Source of the DNA: Bog-793 sp963761425
Lineage (GTDB): Bacteria > Actinomycetota > Acidimicrobiia > Acidimicrobiales > Bog-793
Length of the DNA stretch: 64,000 nt
Assembly (NCBI GenBank): GCA_963761425.1
Contig: CAVXGQ010000005.1
Location: forward strand, 248,001 to 312,000
Direction: 5' to 3'
Shown piece by piece: positions 52,384 to 62,224 of the stretch (positions are counted from its first letter, which is position 1; every line of letters begins with the position of its first letter). The position numbers and the translations under genes were made by a program. Under the pieces are notes generated by a model, which searched no databases, was not told where the DNA came from, and was given only the letters and a program-made list of their open reading frames with translations.

Positions 52384-54108
52384 ATGCCGACACGGAGAGG
52401 AACCCCGAGGGTGCTGGCGGTCGCCCGCGGCGACGAGCCCGCCGATCTTTTGATCAAAGGGGGTCGGGTCTTCGTCCCGGGTACCCGGGAGTGGATCGAC
52501 ACCGATCTCGCGGTGGTGGACGGGGTGATCGCCGGCTGGGGTCCCCGCGAGGCCGCCGAGGTGGTCGACGTGGCCGGTGCCTCGCTGACCGCCGGTTTCA
52601 TCGACCCCCACATGCACCTCGAGTCCACCAAGCTGTGGGTCGACGAGTTCGTGCGCACCGTGTTGCCCCACGGGACGACCGCGGTCGCCGCCGACCCCCA
52701 CGAGATCGCCAACGTCTTCGGGGTCCCGGGGGTGGCGGCCCTGGCGGAAGCGGCCCGGGATCTGCCGTTCACCTTCGGAATCTGCGCCTCGAGCTGCGTG
52801 CCGGCTTCCCCGTTCGAGAGCCCGGCCGCCGAGCTCGACCACGCCAAGGTGGTGGAGCTGATCGAGGAGTACGGGGCGATCGGGGTCGCCGAGGTGATGG
52901 ACTTCCCGGGCGTCATCGGGGGCGACCCCGAGGTGCTCGCCAAGATCGCGGCGGCCGACCGCCGCCGGGTCGACGGGCACGCCCCCGGGATCCGCGGTCG
53001 CCAGCTCGACGCTTACCTCGCCGCCGGGGTGGAGTCCGACCACGAGTGCACCGACTGGGCGGAGGCCGACGAGAAACGCCGCAAGGGCATGTGGATCTTC
53101 ATCCGGGAAGGCTCCGCCTCGCGCAACCTGGCGGACCTGGCACCCACCGTGCTCGCCCACGGCACCGACCGCATCGCCCTCTGCACCGACGACCGGGAGC
53201 CCGACACGCTTCTTAACGAGGGCCACATCAACGACTGTGTGCGCCTGGCGGTGGCCGCCGGGGTGTCCCTGGAGGACGCGCTGGTGATGGCGACCGCCAA
53301 CCCCGCCGACTACCACCGCTTCGACCATCTCGGGTGGCTGGCACCCGGCTACCAGGCCGACGTGCTCTGCTTCGAGGACCTCTCCTCCCTGGAGCCGGCC
53401 CGGGTGTGGCAGGCGGGCCGGCTGGTGGCAGAGGGCGGCCGGGTCCTGTCCGGGGTGGTTCCCACCGCGGTGGCCCCCGACTGGATGTTCCACTCCGTCC
53501 ATCTCGATTTCCCCCGGGGCCCGGAGGCGTTCGACCTGCCGGCGCCGCCCAACGGCAAAGCCCGGGTGATCGGGGTGGAGTCCCGCTCGCTGTCGACCCG
53601 GAACCTGGTGGTGGACATCACCGATCCCGCCCAGGAAGTGGCTCGCATCGGCGTGGTCGAGCGCCATCGGGACACCGGGCGCATCGGCCTCGGCCACGTG
53701 GCCGGCTTCGGTCTGGTGCGAGGGGCGATTGCGTCCACGGTGGCCCACGACGCCCACAACTGCATGGTGGTCGGCGCCGGCGACGGCTCCGGCCCGGCCG
53801 AGATGGCCGCCGCGGTGGCCCGGCTCGCCGAGATCGGCGGCGGGCAGGTGGCGATGCTCGATCGCCGGGTGATTGGCGAGGTGCGGTTGCCGATCGGTGG
53901 GCTGATGAGCGACAAGGACGCCGAAACGGTCGCCGGCGAGGTGAAGAAGCTCTCCGAGGTGGTCTCGACCCGTCTCGGGCTGACCATCGAGGCGCCCTTC
54001 ATGCAGCTGAGCTTCCTCGGGCTGACGGTGATTCCGGAGCTGAGGATCACCGACCGGGGCCTTTTCGACGTCAACACCTTCTCGCTCGTCGACGTGGCGG
54101 CGAGCTAG
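52384..54108 (+). CDS. ade: Adenine deaminase
   Basis: 574 residues, the usual length. Adenine to hypoxanthine plus ammonia. Amidohydrolase metal motif SLTAGFIDPHMHLESTKLWV, then DPHEIANVFGVPG, VAEVMDFPGVIGG, ESDHECTDW, LCTDDREPDTLLNEGHINDC, and the C-terminal family domain (VVGAGDGSGPAEMAAAVARL, PFMQLSFLGLTVIPELRITD). It feeds hypoxanthine to the xanthine-dehydrogenase-type enzymes encoded convergently 42 bases away. Confidence 0.95.
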   Translation: MPTRRGTPRVLAVARGDEPADLLIKGGRVFVPGTREWIDTDLAVVDGVIAGWGPREAAEVVDVAGASLTAGFIDPHMHLESTKLWVDEFVRTVLPHGTTAVAADPHEIANVFGVPGVAALAEAARDLPFTFGICASSCVPASPFESPAAELDHAKVVELIEEYGAIGVAEVMDFPGVIGGDPEVLAKIAAADRRRVDGHAPGIRGRQLDAYLAAGVESDHECTDWAEADEKRRKGMWIFIREGSASRNLADLAPTVLAHGTDRIALCTDDREPDTLLNEGHINDCVRLAVAAGVSLEDALVMATANPADYHRFDHLGWLAPGYQADVLCFEDLSSLEPARVWQAGRLVAEGGRVLSGVVPTAVAPDWMFHSVHLDFPRGPEAFDLPAPPNGKARVIGVESRSLSTRNLVVDITDPAQEVARIGVVERHRDTGRIGLGHVAGFGLVRGAIASTVAHDAHNCMVVGAGDGSGPAEMAAAVARLAEIGGGQVAMLDRRVIGEVRLPIGGLMSDKDAETVAGEVKKLSEVVSTRLGLTIEAPFMQLSFLGLTVIPELRITDRGLFDVNTFSLVDVAAS

Positions 54109-54150
54109 ACGGCGCCGCCGCCCGTCCCACCGGGAGGGGGGTGTGGCCGC

Positions 54151-56805
54151 CTACGCCGACGGGCTCGCGGCCGCGGTGAGCACCGCCGAGGGCATCGGGA
54201 GGGTGGCGCGCCAGGTGCCGTCCAGATCATGGAGGGCGCTCGCCACTGCGCCGGCCGTCGGCACCAGTCCGATCTCGCCGATTCCCTTGATCCCGTAGGG
54301 GGAGCGGGGCTGGGGTTCCTCAACGAGCAGGACCTCGATCGGGGGGACGTCCTTCGGGCGCAGGATCCCCAGGCTGCGCAGGGTCATGTTCCGTGGCCGG
54401 CCCTCCTCGTCGGCGGGGAAGTCCTCCGACAGGGCGTAGCCGAGCCCCATGTGCACCGAGCCCTGGATCTGGCCCTCGCAGAGCATCGGGTTCACCGCCC
54501 GCCCGACGTCGTGGACGGCGAGCACCCGCTCGATCCGGCCGCTCGACCGGTCGATGACGACGAGCTGGGCGGCGTAGGAGAAAGCGGCGTGGACGACCGG
54601 GTGCGGCACCTTCTCGGCGAGCGAATTGGTCCAGTCCACCCGATACTCACCGAGGTAATCGACGCCCGGCCGCCGACCATCCGCCTTGGCCCGCCGGCAG
54701 GCCTCGGCGATGGCCCCGGCACCCATCAGCGTCCCCCGGGATCCGGTGGTCTGCCCGGCACCGAGTTCCCGGGTGGTGTCCACCACCACCCGCACCTGGC
54801 TGGGAGGCACGCCGAGCTCCTCCACCGCGACCTGGCGGGCGACGGTGTGGACCCCCTGGCCCATCTCGGTCCAGCAGTGGCGCACCTCGACCTCGCCGTC
54901 GTCTAAGAACCGCACCACGGCCTGGGCCACCTCGACTAAGCCGTTGCCGAGTCCGGCGTTTTTCAACGCCAACCCGAGGCCGACCGCCTTGCCGGCCGCC
55001 ACCGCCTCGTCGAGGGCGGGCTTGACGGCCACCAGGCAGGCCCTGGCCCCCCGGCACCCGTCGTCCATCACCTGCCCCGGGCCCCAGACCGCCCCCGGGG
55101 TCACCACGTTGCGCACCCGCATCTCCCAACCGCTGATCCCGAGCCTTTCGGCCAGGCGGTCCATCACCCCTTCCATGGCGAACTGGGCCTGGTTGGACCC
55201 GAAGCCGCGGAAGGCGCCGCAGACCGGGTTGTTGGTGCGGACCGCCACGGCTTCGACGTCGATGGTCGGGGTGACGTAGGGACCGGAGGCGTGACCGGCG
55301 GCGCGCTCCAGCACGTGCTGGCCGACCGAAGCGTAGGGGCCGGTGTCGCTGACGAGGCGGGCCTTCACCGCAGTGAGCCGGCCGGCGGCGTCACAACCGG
55401 CCCAGTACTCGAGGCGGAAGGGGTGACGCTTGGGGTGCAGGAGGAGCGACTCCTCGCGAGACAGGGTGCACTTGACCGGGCGCTGGAGCAAAAAGGCGGC
55501 GAGCGCCGTCTGGGCCTGGTTCGCCATGTCCTCCTTGCCCCCGAAGGCGCCGCCGTTGGAGACCTGCTCGACGAGGATCCGTCCTTCCGTCACCCCGAGG
55601 ACGGTGGCGATCTGGCGGCGGTCGTCCCAGACCCCCTGGCCCCCGGAGAAGACCTTCAAGGAGCCCTCCCCGGTCGGCACCGCCAGGGTCGACTCGGGCT
55701 CCAGATAAGCGTGCTCGACCCGTTGGGTCTGGAAGACCTCGTGCACGGTGTGGGCGGATTCGGCCAGCGCGGCGTCGGTGTCGCCGCGGCGGTAGGAGAA
55801 GCGGGCGAGCGCGTTGCCCGGCACCAGCCAGGTGGCGTCCTCGGGGTCGGCGAGGGCCGCCACCGGGTCGGTAAGTGGACGCCGCGGCCGGTACTCCACC
55901 TCGACGAGCTCGGCCGCCCGACGGGCGGCCTGGCGGGTGTCGGCGACCACCATGGCGAGGACGTCGCCGAGGTAGGAGGTGCGGCCCCCTTCGGGGATGA
56001 AGACCGGCCAGTCGGATTGGGCGATCCCCACCCGGAGCTCCCCGGGGACGTCCGCCGCGGTGAGGACCGCCTCGACGCCGGGAGCTGCCCGGGCCTGTGA
56101 GGTGTCGATCCGTACCACCTCCGCCCGGGCGTGGTCGGCGAGCCGAAAGGCCCCGTGCAGCATCCCCGGCCATCGGAGATCATCGACGTAGCCGTGATCT
56201 CCGAGGGCCTGCGCCCGGCTGTCGTACTTGGCGGCCCGCGCCCCGATCCCCCCGGCGAGCTCGACTGGGGGCGACTCCCCCCGGGCGAGGACCTCCACGG
56301 CGTCGAGGATCTTCGTGTACCCGGTGCAACGGCACAGGTGGGCCCCGAGATGCCGGCTGGCTTCCTCCCGGGTGAGCTGGTCGCCCTTCTTGTCGAGGAG
56401 GGCCTTTACCCGGACGACGATCCCCGGGGTGCAAAAGCCGCACTGGAGGGCGCCGGTGGCGGCGAAGGCGGCGGCGAAACGCTCCCGTTCGGCCGGGTCG
56501 AACCCCTCCAGGGTGACGACCGACTTTCCGGCCACCTTTTCCAGCGGGACCTGGCAGGCCACCATCGCCCGGTTGTCGATCAATACCGTGCAGCAGCCGC
56601 ACTGGCCAGTGGGCGCGCAGCCGTCTTTCGGGGAGGTGACCCCGAGCTCCTCGCGCAGGGCCGCCAGCAGGTGGGGGTGGTCGCCCCGGACCTCGGCGGG
56701 TAGGCCGTTGAGGGTGAACCCAGTCGTTCCAACCTGGTCGGTCTTGCCCGGCGGTGCCACGTCAGTTCTTCCCCCCACGACGTCTGGCAGCCTATCTCCG
56801 GCCAT
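54151..56805 (-). CDS. Xanthine dehydrogenase, fused [2Fe-2S] and Mo subunits
   Basis: 884 residues. Residues 25-175 carry both plant-type and hydroxylase-type [2Fe-2S] sites: KDGCAPTGQCGCCTVLID, GALQCGFCTPG and HLCRCTGYTK, all eight cysteines present. The rest is the Mo-binding domain: NGGAFGGKEDMANQA, VCGAFRGFGSNQAQFAMEG, EMGQGVHTVARQ, and SPYGIKGIGEIGLVPTAGA with the catalytic Glu. The fused order matches the so-called selenium-dependent xanthine dehydrogenase group; selenium dependence cannot be read here. FAD would come from the separate subunit at 59913-60695. Likely substrates are hypoxanthine and xanthine. Confidence 0.9.
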   Translation of the reverse strand: MAGDRLPDVVGGRTDVAPPGKTDQVGTTGFTLNGLPAEVRGDHPHLLAALREELGVTSPKDGCAPTGQCGCCTVLIDNRAMVACQVPLEKVAGKSVVTLEGFDPAERERFAAAFAATGALQCGFCTPGIVVRVKALLDKKGDQLTREEASRHLGAHLCRCTGYTKILDAVEVLARGESPPVELAGGIGARAAKYDSRAQALGDHGYVDDLRWPGMLHGAFRLADHARAEVVRIDTSQARAAPGVEAVLTAADVPGELRVGIAQSDWPVFIPEGGRTSYLGDVLAMVVADTRQAARRAAELVEVEYRPRRPLTDPVAALADPEDATWLVPGNALARFSYRRGDTDAALAESAHTVHEVFQTQRVEHAYLEPESTLAVPTGEGSLKVFSGGQGVWDDRRQIATVLGVTEGRILVEQVSNGGAFGGKEDMANQAQTALAAFLLQRPVKCTLSREESLLLHPKRHPFRLEYWAGCDAAGRLTAVKARLVSDTGPYASVGQHVLERAAGHASGPYVTPTIDVEAVAVRTNNPVCGAFRGFGSNQAQFAMEGVMDRLAERLGISGWEMRVRNVVTPGAVWGPGQVMDDGCRGARACLVAVKPALDEAVAAGKAVGLGLALKNAGLGNGLVEVAQAVVRFLDDGEVEVRHCWTEMGQGVHTVARQVAVEELGVPPSQVRVVVDTTRELGAGQTTGSRGTLMGAGAIAEACRRAKADGRRPGVDYLGEYRVDWTNSLAEKVPHPVVHAAFSYAAQLVVIDRSSGRIERVLAVHDVGRAVNPMLCEGQIQGSVHMGLGYALSEDFPADEEGRPRNMTLRSLGILRPKDVPPIEVLLVEEPQPRSPYGIKGIGEIGLVPTAGAVASALHDLDGTWRATLPMPSAVLTAAASPSA

Positions 56806-56898
56806 TTTCCGCTCGCGCGTCGACGGTCCGGGCGCGAATGCCTACGACCTGGCGCCCACTGGGACCCGGAACCGACGAGATTCTGGGTGAAAGGGCCG

Positions 56899-59800
56899 CT
56901 ATCCCTGGTGCAGTGCCCGCCAAACCCGCTCCGGCGTGAGCGGGATGGAGTTGATGGCGACCCCGGTCGCGTCGAGGATGGCGTTCCGCACCGCCGGCGC
57001 CACCCCGTCCATCGGGATCTCCGCCACCGCCTTGGCCCCGTAGGGGCCGGAGGGCTCCATGGTCTGCACCAGGATCACCTCGGTGGGTGGCGTGTCGTCG
57101 GCCCGGAACACCCAGTAGGGGCCGAACCGGTCGTTCACCGGGTGTCCGGAGGGATCGAGCACCACCTCCTCGCACACGGCGTACCCGAGGGCCTGCACCA
57201 TCGCTCCCTCCACCTGGCCGCTCGCCGTGATCGGGTTGATGGGCACGCCGCAGTCGACCGCGGTGACGAGCTTGGCGACCCGCACCTCCCCGGTGTCGAG
57301 GTCCACCTCCACCTCGGCCAGCTGGGCGGCGAACGGGGGCGGCGACTCGGGCGACACGTGGGAGGCGGTGCCCATGATCTGTTCCTGATCCTCGGTGTGG
57401 AGGGCGTTGAGGGCCACATCTGCGAGCGACACCGAGCGCCCGTCCGGGGCCCAGGCCCGGCGGTCGTGGAGCTCGATCGATCCCGGGTCCTTTTCCCCGA
57501 GCAGGCGGGCCGCTCGGGCGACCACCCGGGCCCGGGCCGCCTCCGCCGCCTTTTTCACCGCCATGCCGGAGATGTAGGTGGTGCTGGAGGCGTAGGCCCC
57601 CACGTCGAAGGGGGTGAAGTCGGTGTCCGACGAATACACCAGGATGTCCTCGACCGGCACCCCCAGCACCTCGGCGGCGATCTGGGCGAGCACGGTGTCG
57701 GACCCGGTGCCGAGGTCGGTGGCCCCGGCGAGCAGGTTGAACGACCCGTCGTCGTTGATCTTGATCGAGCACGACCCCATGTCGACGAGGGGGATCCCCG
57801 AGCCCTGGATGGCGAGCGCCATCCCGAGTCCCCGGCGGAGGTGCGGGTGCTCCGGGGGCTTTCTCCACGAGGGGTCGCCCCTTCGCTCCCAGCCGATGGC
57901 GCGCCTTCCCTGCAGGGCGCACTCCTCGAGTCCGCAGCTGGTGATGAGCGGCAGGTCCTCGGGGGCGAGGTCCTCGACCCCACCCCGCTCGCCGAGGCGG
58001 GGGACGATGTCGAGGGGATCGCCGGTCTTTACCCAGTTCCGGCGGCGGATCTCGTAGGGGTCGAGGCCGAGGGCCCGGGCGATGTCGTCCATGTGGGACT
58101 CGAGGGCGAAGAAGGCCTCGGGCGCCCCGTAGCCCCGGAAGGCGCCGGCGACCGGGCGGTTGGTGTAGGCGACGTCGCAGCGGAAGCGCTTGGCCGGGCA
58201 GTTGTACAGGGACAGGCCGTGCTGGCCGGAGACCGAGTTCACGGTGAAGCCGTGGGTGCCGTAGGCGCCGGTGTTGGAGACCACCTTCACGTCCTGGGCG
58301 AGGAGCCGGCCCTCGGCGTCGACAGCGGTTCGGAAGGTGATGGTCTGGGCGTGGCGGACCCGGGTGGAGGCGAACTCCTCGGACCGGGTGAGCTCGAAGC
58401 GGACCGGGCGGCGGGTGGCGAGCACCAGATGGCCGACGATGTCCTCGATGACCATCTCCTGCTTGGCCCCGAACCCGCCTCCGAGGCGGGGCTTTATGAC
58501 CCGGATGCGCTTCACCGGCAGCCCGAGAAGCGGCGCCACCATGCGGCGCACGTGGAAGGGGACCTGGGTGGAGGAGCGCAGCACCAGCCGATCGTCTGGG
58601 TCCAGCCATCCGATGGTGATGTGAGGCTCGATGGGGGTGTGCTGGACCTGCTGGACGTGGAAGGTCTCTTCGAAGACCCGGGTCGCCCCGGCGAAGGCCG
58701 CCTCCAGCTCCTCGTCGGAGACGGTCTGTCCCTCGATGTGGTGACTGATGTTGCGGGCGGCGTCGAAGATCCCCTCGGTGTCCGGCTCGTCGTGGATGAG
58801 GGGCGCACCGGGCTGGATCGCTTCGAGCTCGTCGAAGACGGCCGGCAGCACCTCATAGGTCACCTTGATCCGGCGGCAGGCCTCCTCGGCGATCTCGGCC
58901 GTCTCCGCCGCCACCGCGGCCACCCGGTCGCCGACGTGGCGGACCTTGTCGTCAAAGCTCACCTGGTCCCACGGCGGCGGGTTGGGCCAGGTCTGGCCGC
59001 CTGAGGCGTACTTCACCCGGGGGGTGTTCTGGCAGTGCAGCACCGCGTGCACGCCGGGGAGGGCGCGGGCCTCGGTGTCGTCGATCGCCACGATGCGGGC
59101 GTGGGCGTGGGGACTGCGCAACACCTTGGCGAAGAGCAGGCCGCGCGGCTCGATGTCGTCGGTGAAGGCGGGATGGCCCTTCACGAGGCGGAGCGCGTCC
59201 ACCTTCGTCTCCGGCTTGCCGACCACCGTGGTCAGGGGCACCTCAGGGGAGACCACGAGGCGGGGAATGGCGTCCGAGACCTCGCCGTTCGCCTCTGGTC
59301 CCGGCTCCAACGAGTCGTCCCGGCCGAGGAGGGGTTCCACCATCACCGGGTCCATCGGACAGGACTTCTCCCCGCGGAGCGCCGCCGCGGCCCGCCGGAC
59401 CGCCTCGACCACCTTCACGTATCCCGTCTCCCGGTCGAGGATCCCGCTCAGCGCGTCACGGATCTCCGTCTCGGAGGGATCGGGATGCGCCTCCAACAAA
59501 GCCTTGGTGGCGAGCACCATGGCGCCCACCGAGTACCCGGACTGCATCGCCCCCGCCTCGACGAAGGCCTCCTGGATGGGGTGGAGCTCGCCGGTGGCCA
59601 CGTCGAGCGACTCGACGGTGGTGATCTCGTGTCCGGTGGCCTGGGCGGCGAGCAGGACGTCGGCTGACACCAGCCGTCCGTCGACGAGCACCGCCGCCGC
59701 GCCGGTCTCGCCGCTCTCCGAGCCGAACCGAACGCTGAAATACCCGAGGCCCCGCAGCACCGCCAGCAGGCTGGCCCCCGGCGGGCACCAGACCGGGTGA

Positions 59801-59916
59801 TCGGTGCCGTTGACCCGGAGATCGAAGCGTTCCACGGGTTCTCCCGGGGTCTCGTCTCCTCGCTCGACCGTCGTCACTTCTCCTTCCTTGACGCCTGGCG
59901 TCTTGGGGGCTTTCAC
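56899..59916 (-). CDS. xdhD: XdhD-like molybdenum hydroxylase with cysteine-free Fe-S domain
   Basis: 1005 residues from GTG 59916, whose GTGA overlaps the stop of the FAD-subunit gene. Residues 30-180 keep the shape of a [2Fe-2S] domain but every ligand is replaced: GSESGETGAAAVLVDG, then VSADVLLAAQA, QSGYSVGA and ILDRETGY where C would stand. The Mo domain is complete: RLGGGFGAKQEMVIEDI, AGAFRGYGAPEAFFALE, DLGTGSDTVLAQIAAEVLGV, and GPYGAKAVAEIPMDGVAPAV with the catalytic Glu. E. coli XdhD, as I recall its sequence, has the same degenerate domain. Electrons must leave by another route, perhaps the neighbouring Fe-S-bearing enzyme. Substrate not known. Confidence 0.85.
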   Translation of the reverse strand: MKAPKTPGVKEGEVTTVERGDETPGEPVERFDLRVNGTDHPVWCPPGASLLAVLRGLGYFSVRFGSESGETGAAAVLVDGRLVSADVLLAAQATGHEITTVESLDVATGELHPIQEAFVEAGAMQSGYSVGAMVLATKALLEAHPDPSETEIRDALSGILDRETGYVKVVEAVRRAAAALRGEKSCPMDPVMVEPLLGRDDSLEPGPEANGEVSDAIPRLVVSPEVPLTTVVGKPETKVDALRLVKGHPAFTDDIEPRGLLFAKVLRSPHAHARIVAIDDTEARALPGVHAVLHCQNTPRVKYASGGQTWPNPPPWDQVSFDDKVRHVGDRVAAVAAETAEIAEEACRRIKVTYEVLPAVFDELEAIQPGAPLIHDEPDTEGIFDAARNISHHIEGQTVSDEELEAAFAGATRVFEETFHVQQVQHTPIEPHITIGWLDPDDRLVLRSSTQVPFHVRRMVAPLLGLPVKRIRVIKPRLGGGFGAKQEMVIEDIVGHLVLATRRPVRFELTRSEEFASTRVRHAQTITFRTAVDAEGRLLAQDVKVVSNTGAYGTHGFTVNSVSGQHGLSLYNCPAKRFRCDVAYTNRPVAGAFRGYGAPEAFFALESHMDDIARALGLDPYEIRRRNWVKTGDPLDIVPRLGERGGVEDLAPEDLPLITSCGLEECALQGRRAIGWERRGDPSWRKPPEHPHLRRGLGMALAIQGSGIPLVDMGSCSIKINDDGSFNLLAGATDLGTGSDTVLAQIAAEVLGVPVEDILVYSSDTDFTPFDVGAYASSTTYISGMAVKKAAEAARARVVARAARLLGEKDPGSIELHDRRAWAPDGRSVSLADVALNALHTEDQEQIMGTASHVSPESPPPFAAQLAEVEVDLDTGEVRVAKLVTAVDCGVPINPITASGQVEGAMVQALGYAVCEEVVLDPSGHPVNDRFGPYWVFRADDTPPTEVILVQTMEPSGPYGAKAVAEIPMDGVAPAVRNAILDATGVAINSIPLTPERVWRALHQG

Positions 59917-60695
59917 CCTCCCACCGCCTCCAGCACCCGTGTGCTGAGCACCGCGGCGAGGGCCCGGCGGTACTCCGCCGACCCCCGGAAATCTCCCGGC
60001 GGCTCGAGCCGACGAATCACCGCCGCGGTCTCGTCGGCGGCGACCGGACCGGTCGCCGCGGTGGCGACCAGCACCGGGCGGGGCCCCACCCCCGCCAGCG
60101 CCAACCACCGCCGGCCGGAGAACTGGCGGGCGACCGCGGTCACGATGGCCCGGTCGGCCGGGGTGCGCCCGGTGCGGGCAAGCTCGGCCCGCCCCCGCGG
60201 GTCGATCGACACCGCGGTGATGATCTCGCCGGAAGCAAGCGGAACCTCGGCGAGGAGTTCTTTCAGCGGGATCTTCGCCTGGCCGTTCCGCCGGGTGATC
60301 TCGACCCGGGCGTCGCAGGCGAGCAAGCTCGCCAGGAGCTCGCTGTCGAACTCGGCACTCGCCACGCACCCCCCGAGGGTCGCCTGGGACCGGAGCGTGC
60401 TCGGGTCCTGCCGGCGGGCGGCCTCCCGCACCACGGACGGGACCCGGTCGTCGTCCGCCAGTTCCTGCAGGGTGGTCATCGAGCCGATGACCACCGCGTC
60501 CTCGCTCTTCTGGTCGATGCCGCCGAGGCCGAGGGCCTGGAGATCGACCACCTCGTAGCGCTCGGTCCCGGGGCGGGCGTTGAACTTCGTCCCCCCGCCG
60601 ATCACCACCGTGGAGGGGCCCTCAAGCAGGGAGAGCGCTTCCTCCACCGACTGCGGGCGCCAGTACCGTGTCGTGCCTGCCACTCGAGCCTGCAC
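59913..60695 (-). CDS. FAD-binding subunit of molybdenum hydroxylase (YgfM-like)
   Basis: 260 residues. FAD_binding_5 fold: ALSLLEGPSTVVIGGGTKFN binds the pyrophosphate, and TLRSQATLGGCVASAEFDSE binds near the isoalloxazine. It corresponds to YgfM next to xdhD in E. coli. The gene precedes and overlaps the XdhD-like gene by four bases. GTG 60695 is too close to its GGGAG; GTG 60683 may be the real start. It should pass electrons from the Fe-S centres to NAD+ or another acceptor. Confidence 0.85.
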   Translation of the reverse strand: MQARVAGTTRYWRPQSVEEALSLLEGPSTVVIGGGTKFNARPGTERYEVVDLQALGLGGIDQKSEDAVVIGSMTTLQELADDDRVPSVVREAARRQDPSTLRSQATLGGCVASAEFDSELLASLLACDARVEITRRNGQAKIPLKELLAEVPLASGEIITAVSIDPRGRAELARTGRTPADRAIVTAVARQFSGRRWLALAGVGPRPVLVATAATGPVAADETAAVIRRLEPPGDFRGSAEYRRALAAVLSTRVLEAVGG

Positions 60696-60747
60696 CTCCC
60701 GGACAAAGTCCCGACGAGCCTAACGTCGGACCGGCGCCGCCCGGTGG

Positions 60748-62127
60748 TCAGGCGCCGAAGGGTTTGCGGACCAGGTAGTGACCCCGACCGGGTTCACCGA
60801 CGAAGTGCCCGTCCACCGCCACCGGGCGACCCCGGCTCAGCACCAGCTCCGGCCAACCGGTGGAGACCATTCCCGCGTAGGGGGAGTGATCGACGGACAT
60901 GTGGAGGTTTTTCGCCTCGAGCGGTTGACGCCGCTCCGGATCCCACACCACCAAGTCGGCGTCGGCGCCGACGGCGAGCGAACCCTTGGCCGGCCACAGC
61001 CCGAAGGCCCGGGCCGGGGCCTCGGCGCACAACCGCACCCAGTCGGCGGCGCTGATCCGTTTGCTCCGTACCCCCTCCCAGAGGAGGGCGAGACGGGTCT
61101 CGACGCCGGGGAGGCCGCCGGGGATCTCGGTGAAGTCGCGAAAGCCCCCGGGGAGCCCGAGCACCCCGGCCCGCCGGTCGGCCCGCCAGAACGGACAGTG
61201 ATCGGTGGCCACCGTCTGGATCCAGCCCTTAGCCAGCCCTTCCCACAGCGCTTCGGCGTGACTGGCCGGGCGGAGCGGGGGGGTGCAGACGAAATCCGGG
61301 GCCTCGGGACCTTGGAGCTTGGTCTCGTCGAGGTAGAGGTACTGGGGACAGGTCTCGGCCCGGACGTCGACCCCCCGGGCGCGGGCCGCGGTGATCGCGG
61401 CGAGGGCGTCGGCCGAGGAGACGTGGACGATGTAGATGGCCGCGCCGGTGAGCTCGGCGAGCACCGCGGCGCGGGCGACCGCCTCGGCCTCGAGGAGGGG
61501 CGGTCGGGTGCGGGCGTGTTCGATCACCCCGGTGCGGCCGGCGTCGAGGGCCTCCCGCCGGAGCTCCTCGATCGCCGGGCCGTTCTCGCAGTGCAGGGTG
61601 ACGAGAGCTCCCTGGCGGCGGGCGAAACGCATCAGCCTGACGACGGTGCCGTCGTCGACCTGGAGCCGGTCGGGATAGGCGAGGTAGAGCTTGAAAGAGG
61701 TGATGCCGGCCTCGACCGCGGCGGTGACCACCGACTCGGGCACCGCCGAGGTGAAGGTGAGGTGCAGCCCCCAGTCGATCGTCGAGAGCTCGGCGAAGGC
61801 CCGCCACCGGGCGGCCGCGGCGAGGGGGTCCTCGCCCCGCTCCGGGGTGATGTAGTCGATGATCGTCGTGGTGCCGCCGACGGCCGCCGCCCGGGTTCCG
61901 GAGGCGAAGTCGTCCGAGACCCGCACCGCGCCGACCTGCAGCTGCATGTGGGTGTGAGCGTCGATCCCCCCAGGGACGACCAGCTTGCCGGTGGCGTCGT
62001 GCACCGGCTCGGTGCCACGGGGAGAAATCTCCGGTGCCACCTCGGCGACCCGGCCGCCGGCACCGATCCTCAGGTCGGCGGGCCGCTCGCCCGCCGCATC
62101 GATGACCGTGCCGCCGCGGATCAGCAC
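60748..62127 (-). CDS. Dihydropyrimidinase/hydantoinase-family hydrolase
   Basis: 459 residues from GTG 62127, placed by GGGGAGG seven bases upstream; longer frames upstream run antisense to the next gene. Metal ligands: GGIDAHTHMQLQ, carboxylated-Lys context GITSFKLYLAYPDR, ALVTLHCENG, AIYIVHVSSADALAAI, TVATDHCPF. These open cyclic ureides such as dihydropyrimidines or hydantoins. E. coli HyuA of the same purine cluster is the likely counterpart. It sits 97 bases after the 8-oxoguanine-deaminase-like gene, same strand. Confidence 0.9.
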   Translation of the reverse strand: MLIRGGTVIDAAGERPADLRIGAGGRVAEVAPEISPRGTEPVHDATGKLVVPGGIDAHTHMQLQVGAVRVSDDFASGTRAAAVGGTTTIIDYITPERGEDPLAAAARWRAFAELSTIDWGLHLTFTSAVPESVVTAAVEAGITSFKLYLAYPDRLQVDDGTVVRLMRFARRQGALVTLHCENGPAIEELRREALDAGRTGVIEHARTRPPLLEAEAVARAAVLAELTGAAIYIVHVSSADALAAITAARARGVDVRAETCPQYLYLDETKLQGPEAPDFVCTPPLRPASHAEALWEGLAKGWIQTVATDHCPFWRADRRAGVLGLPGGFRDFTEIPGGLPGVETRLALLWEGVRSKRISAADWVRLCAEAPARAFGLWPAKGSLAVGADADLVVWDPERRQPLEAKNLHMSVDHSPYAGMVSTGWPELVLSRGRPVAVDGHFVGEPGRGHYLVRKPFGA

Positions 62128-62224
62128 GGCCGCCTCCCCGGCCTCGACCCACCGGAGCCGGCCCTTCCGGGGCGCAGGTGGTCGGTCGTCGGGGTGGTCC
62201 CGGTCGGGCTCGGGTGGGTGGCGG

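Noticed and set aside
56887..59004. 705-codon plus-strand frame opposite the XdhD-like gene
   Set aside because: Valine/glycine/histidine-rich shadow typical of antisense of high-GC genes.
59917..60369. N-terminal extension of the XdhD-like protein
   Set aside because: It lies in the antisense-free but different frame of the FAD-subunit gene; the GTG at 59916 overlapping that gene's stop is the natural start.
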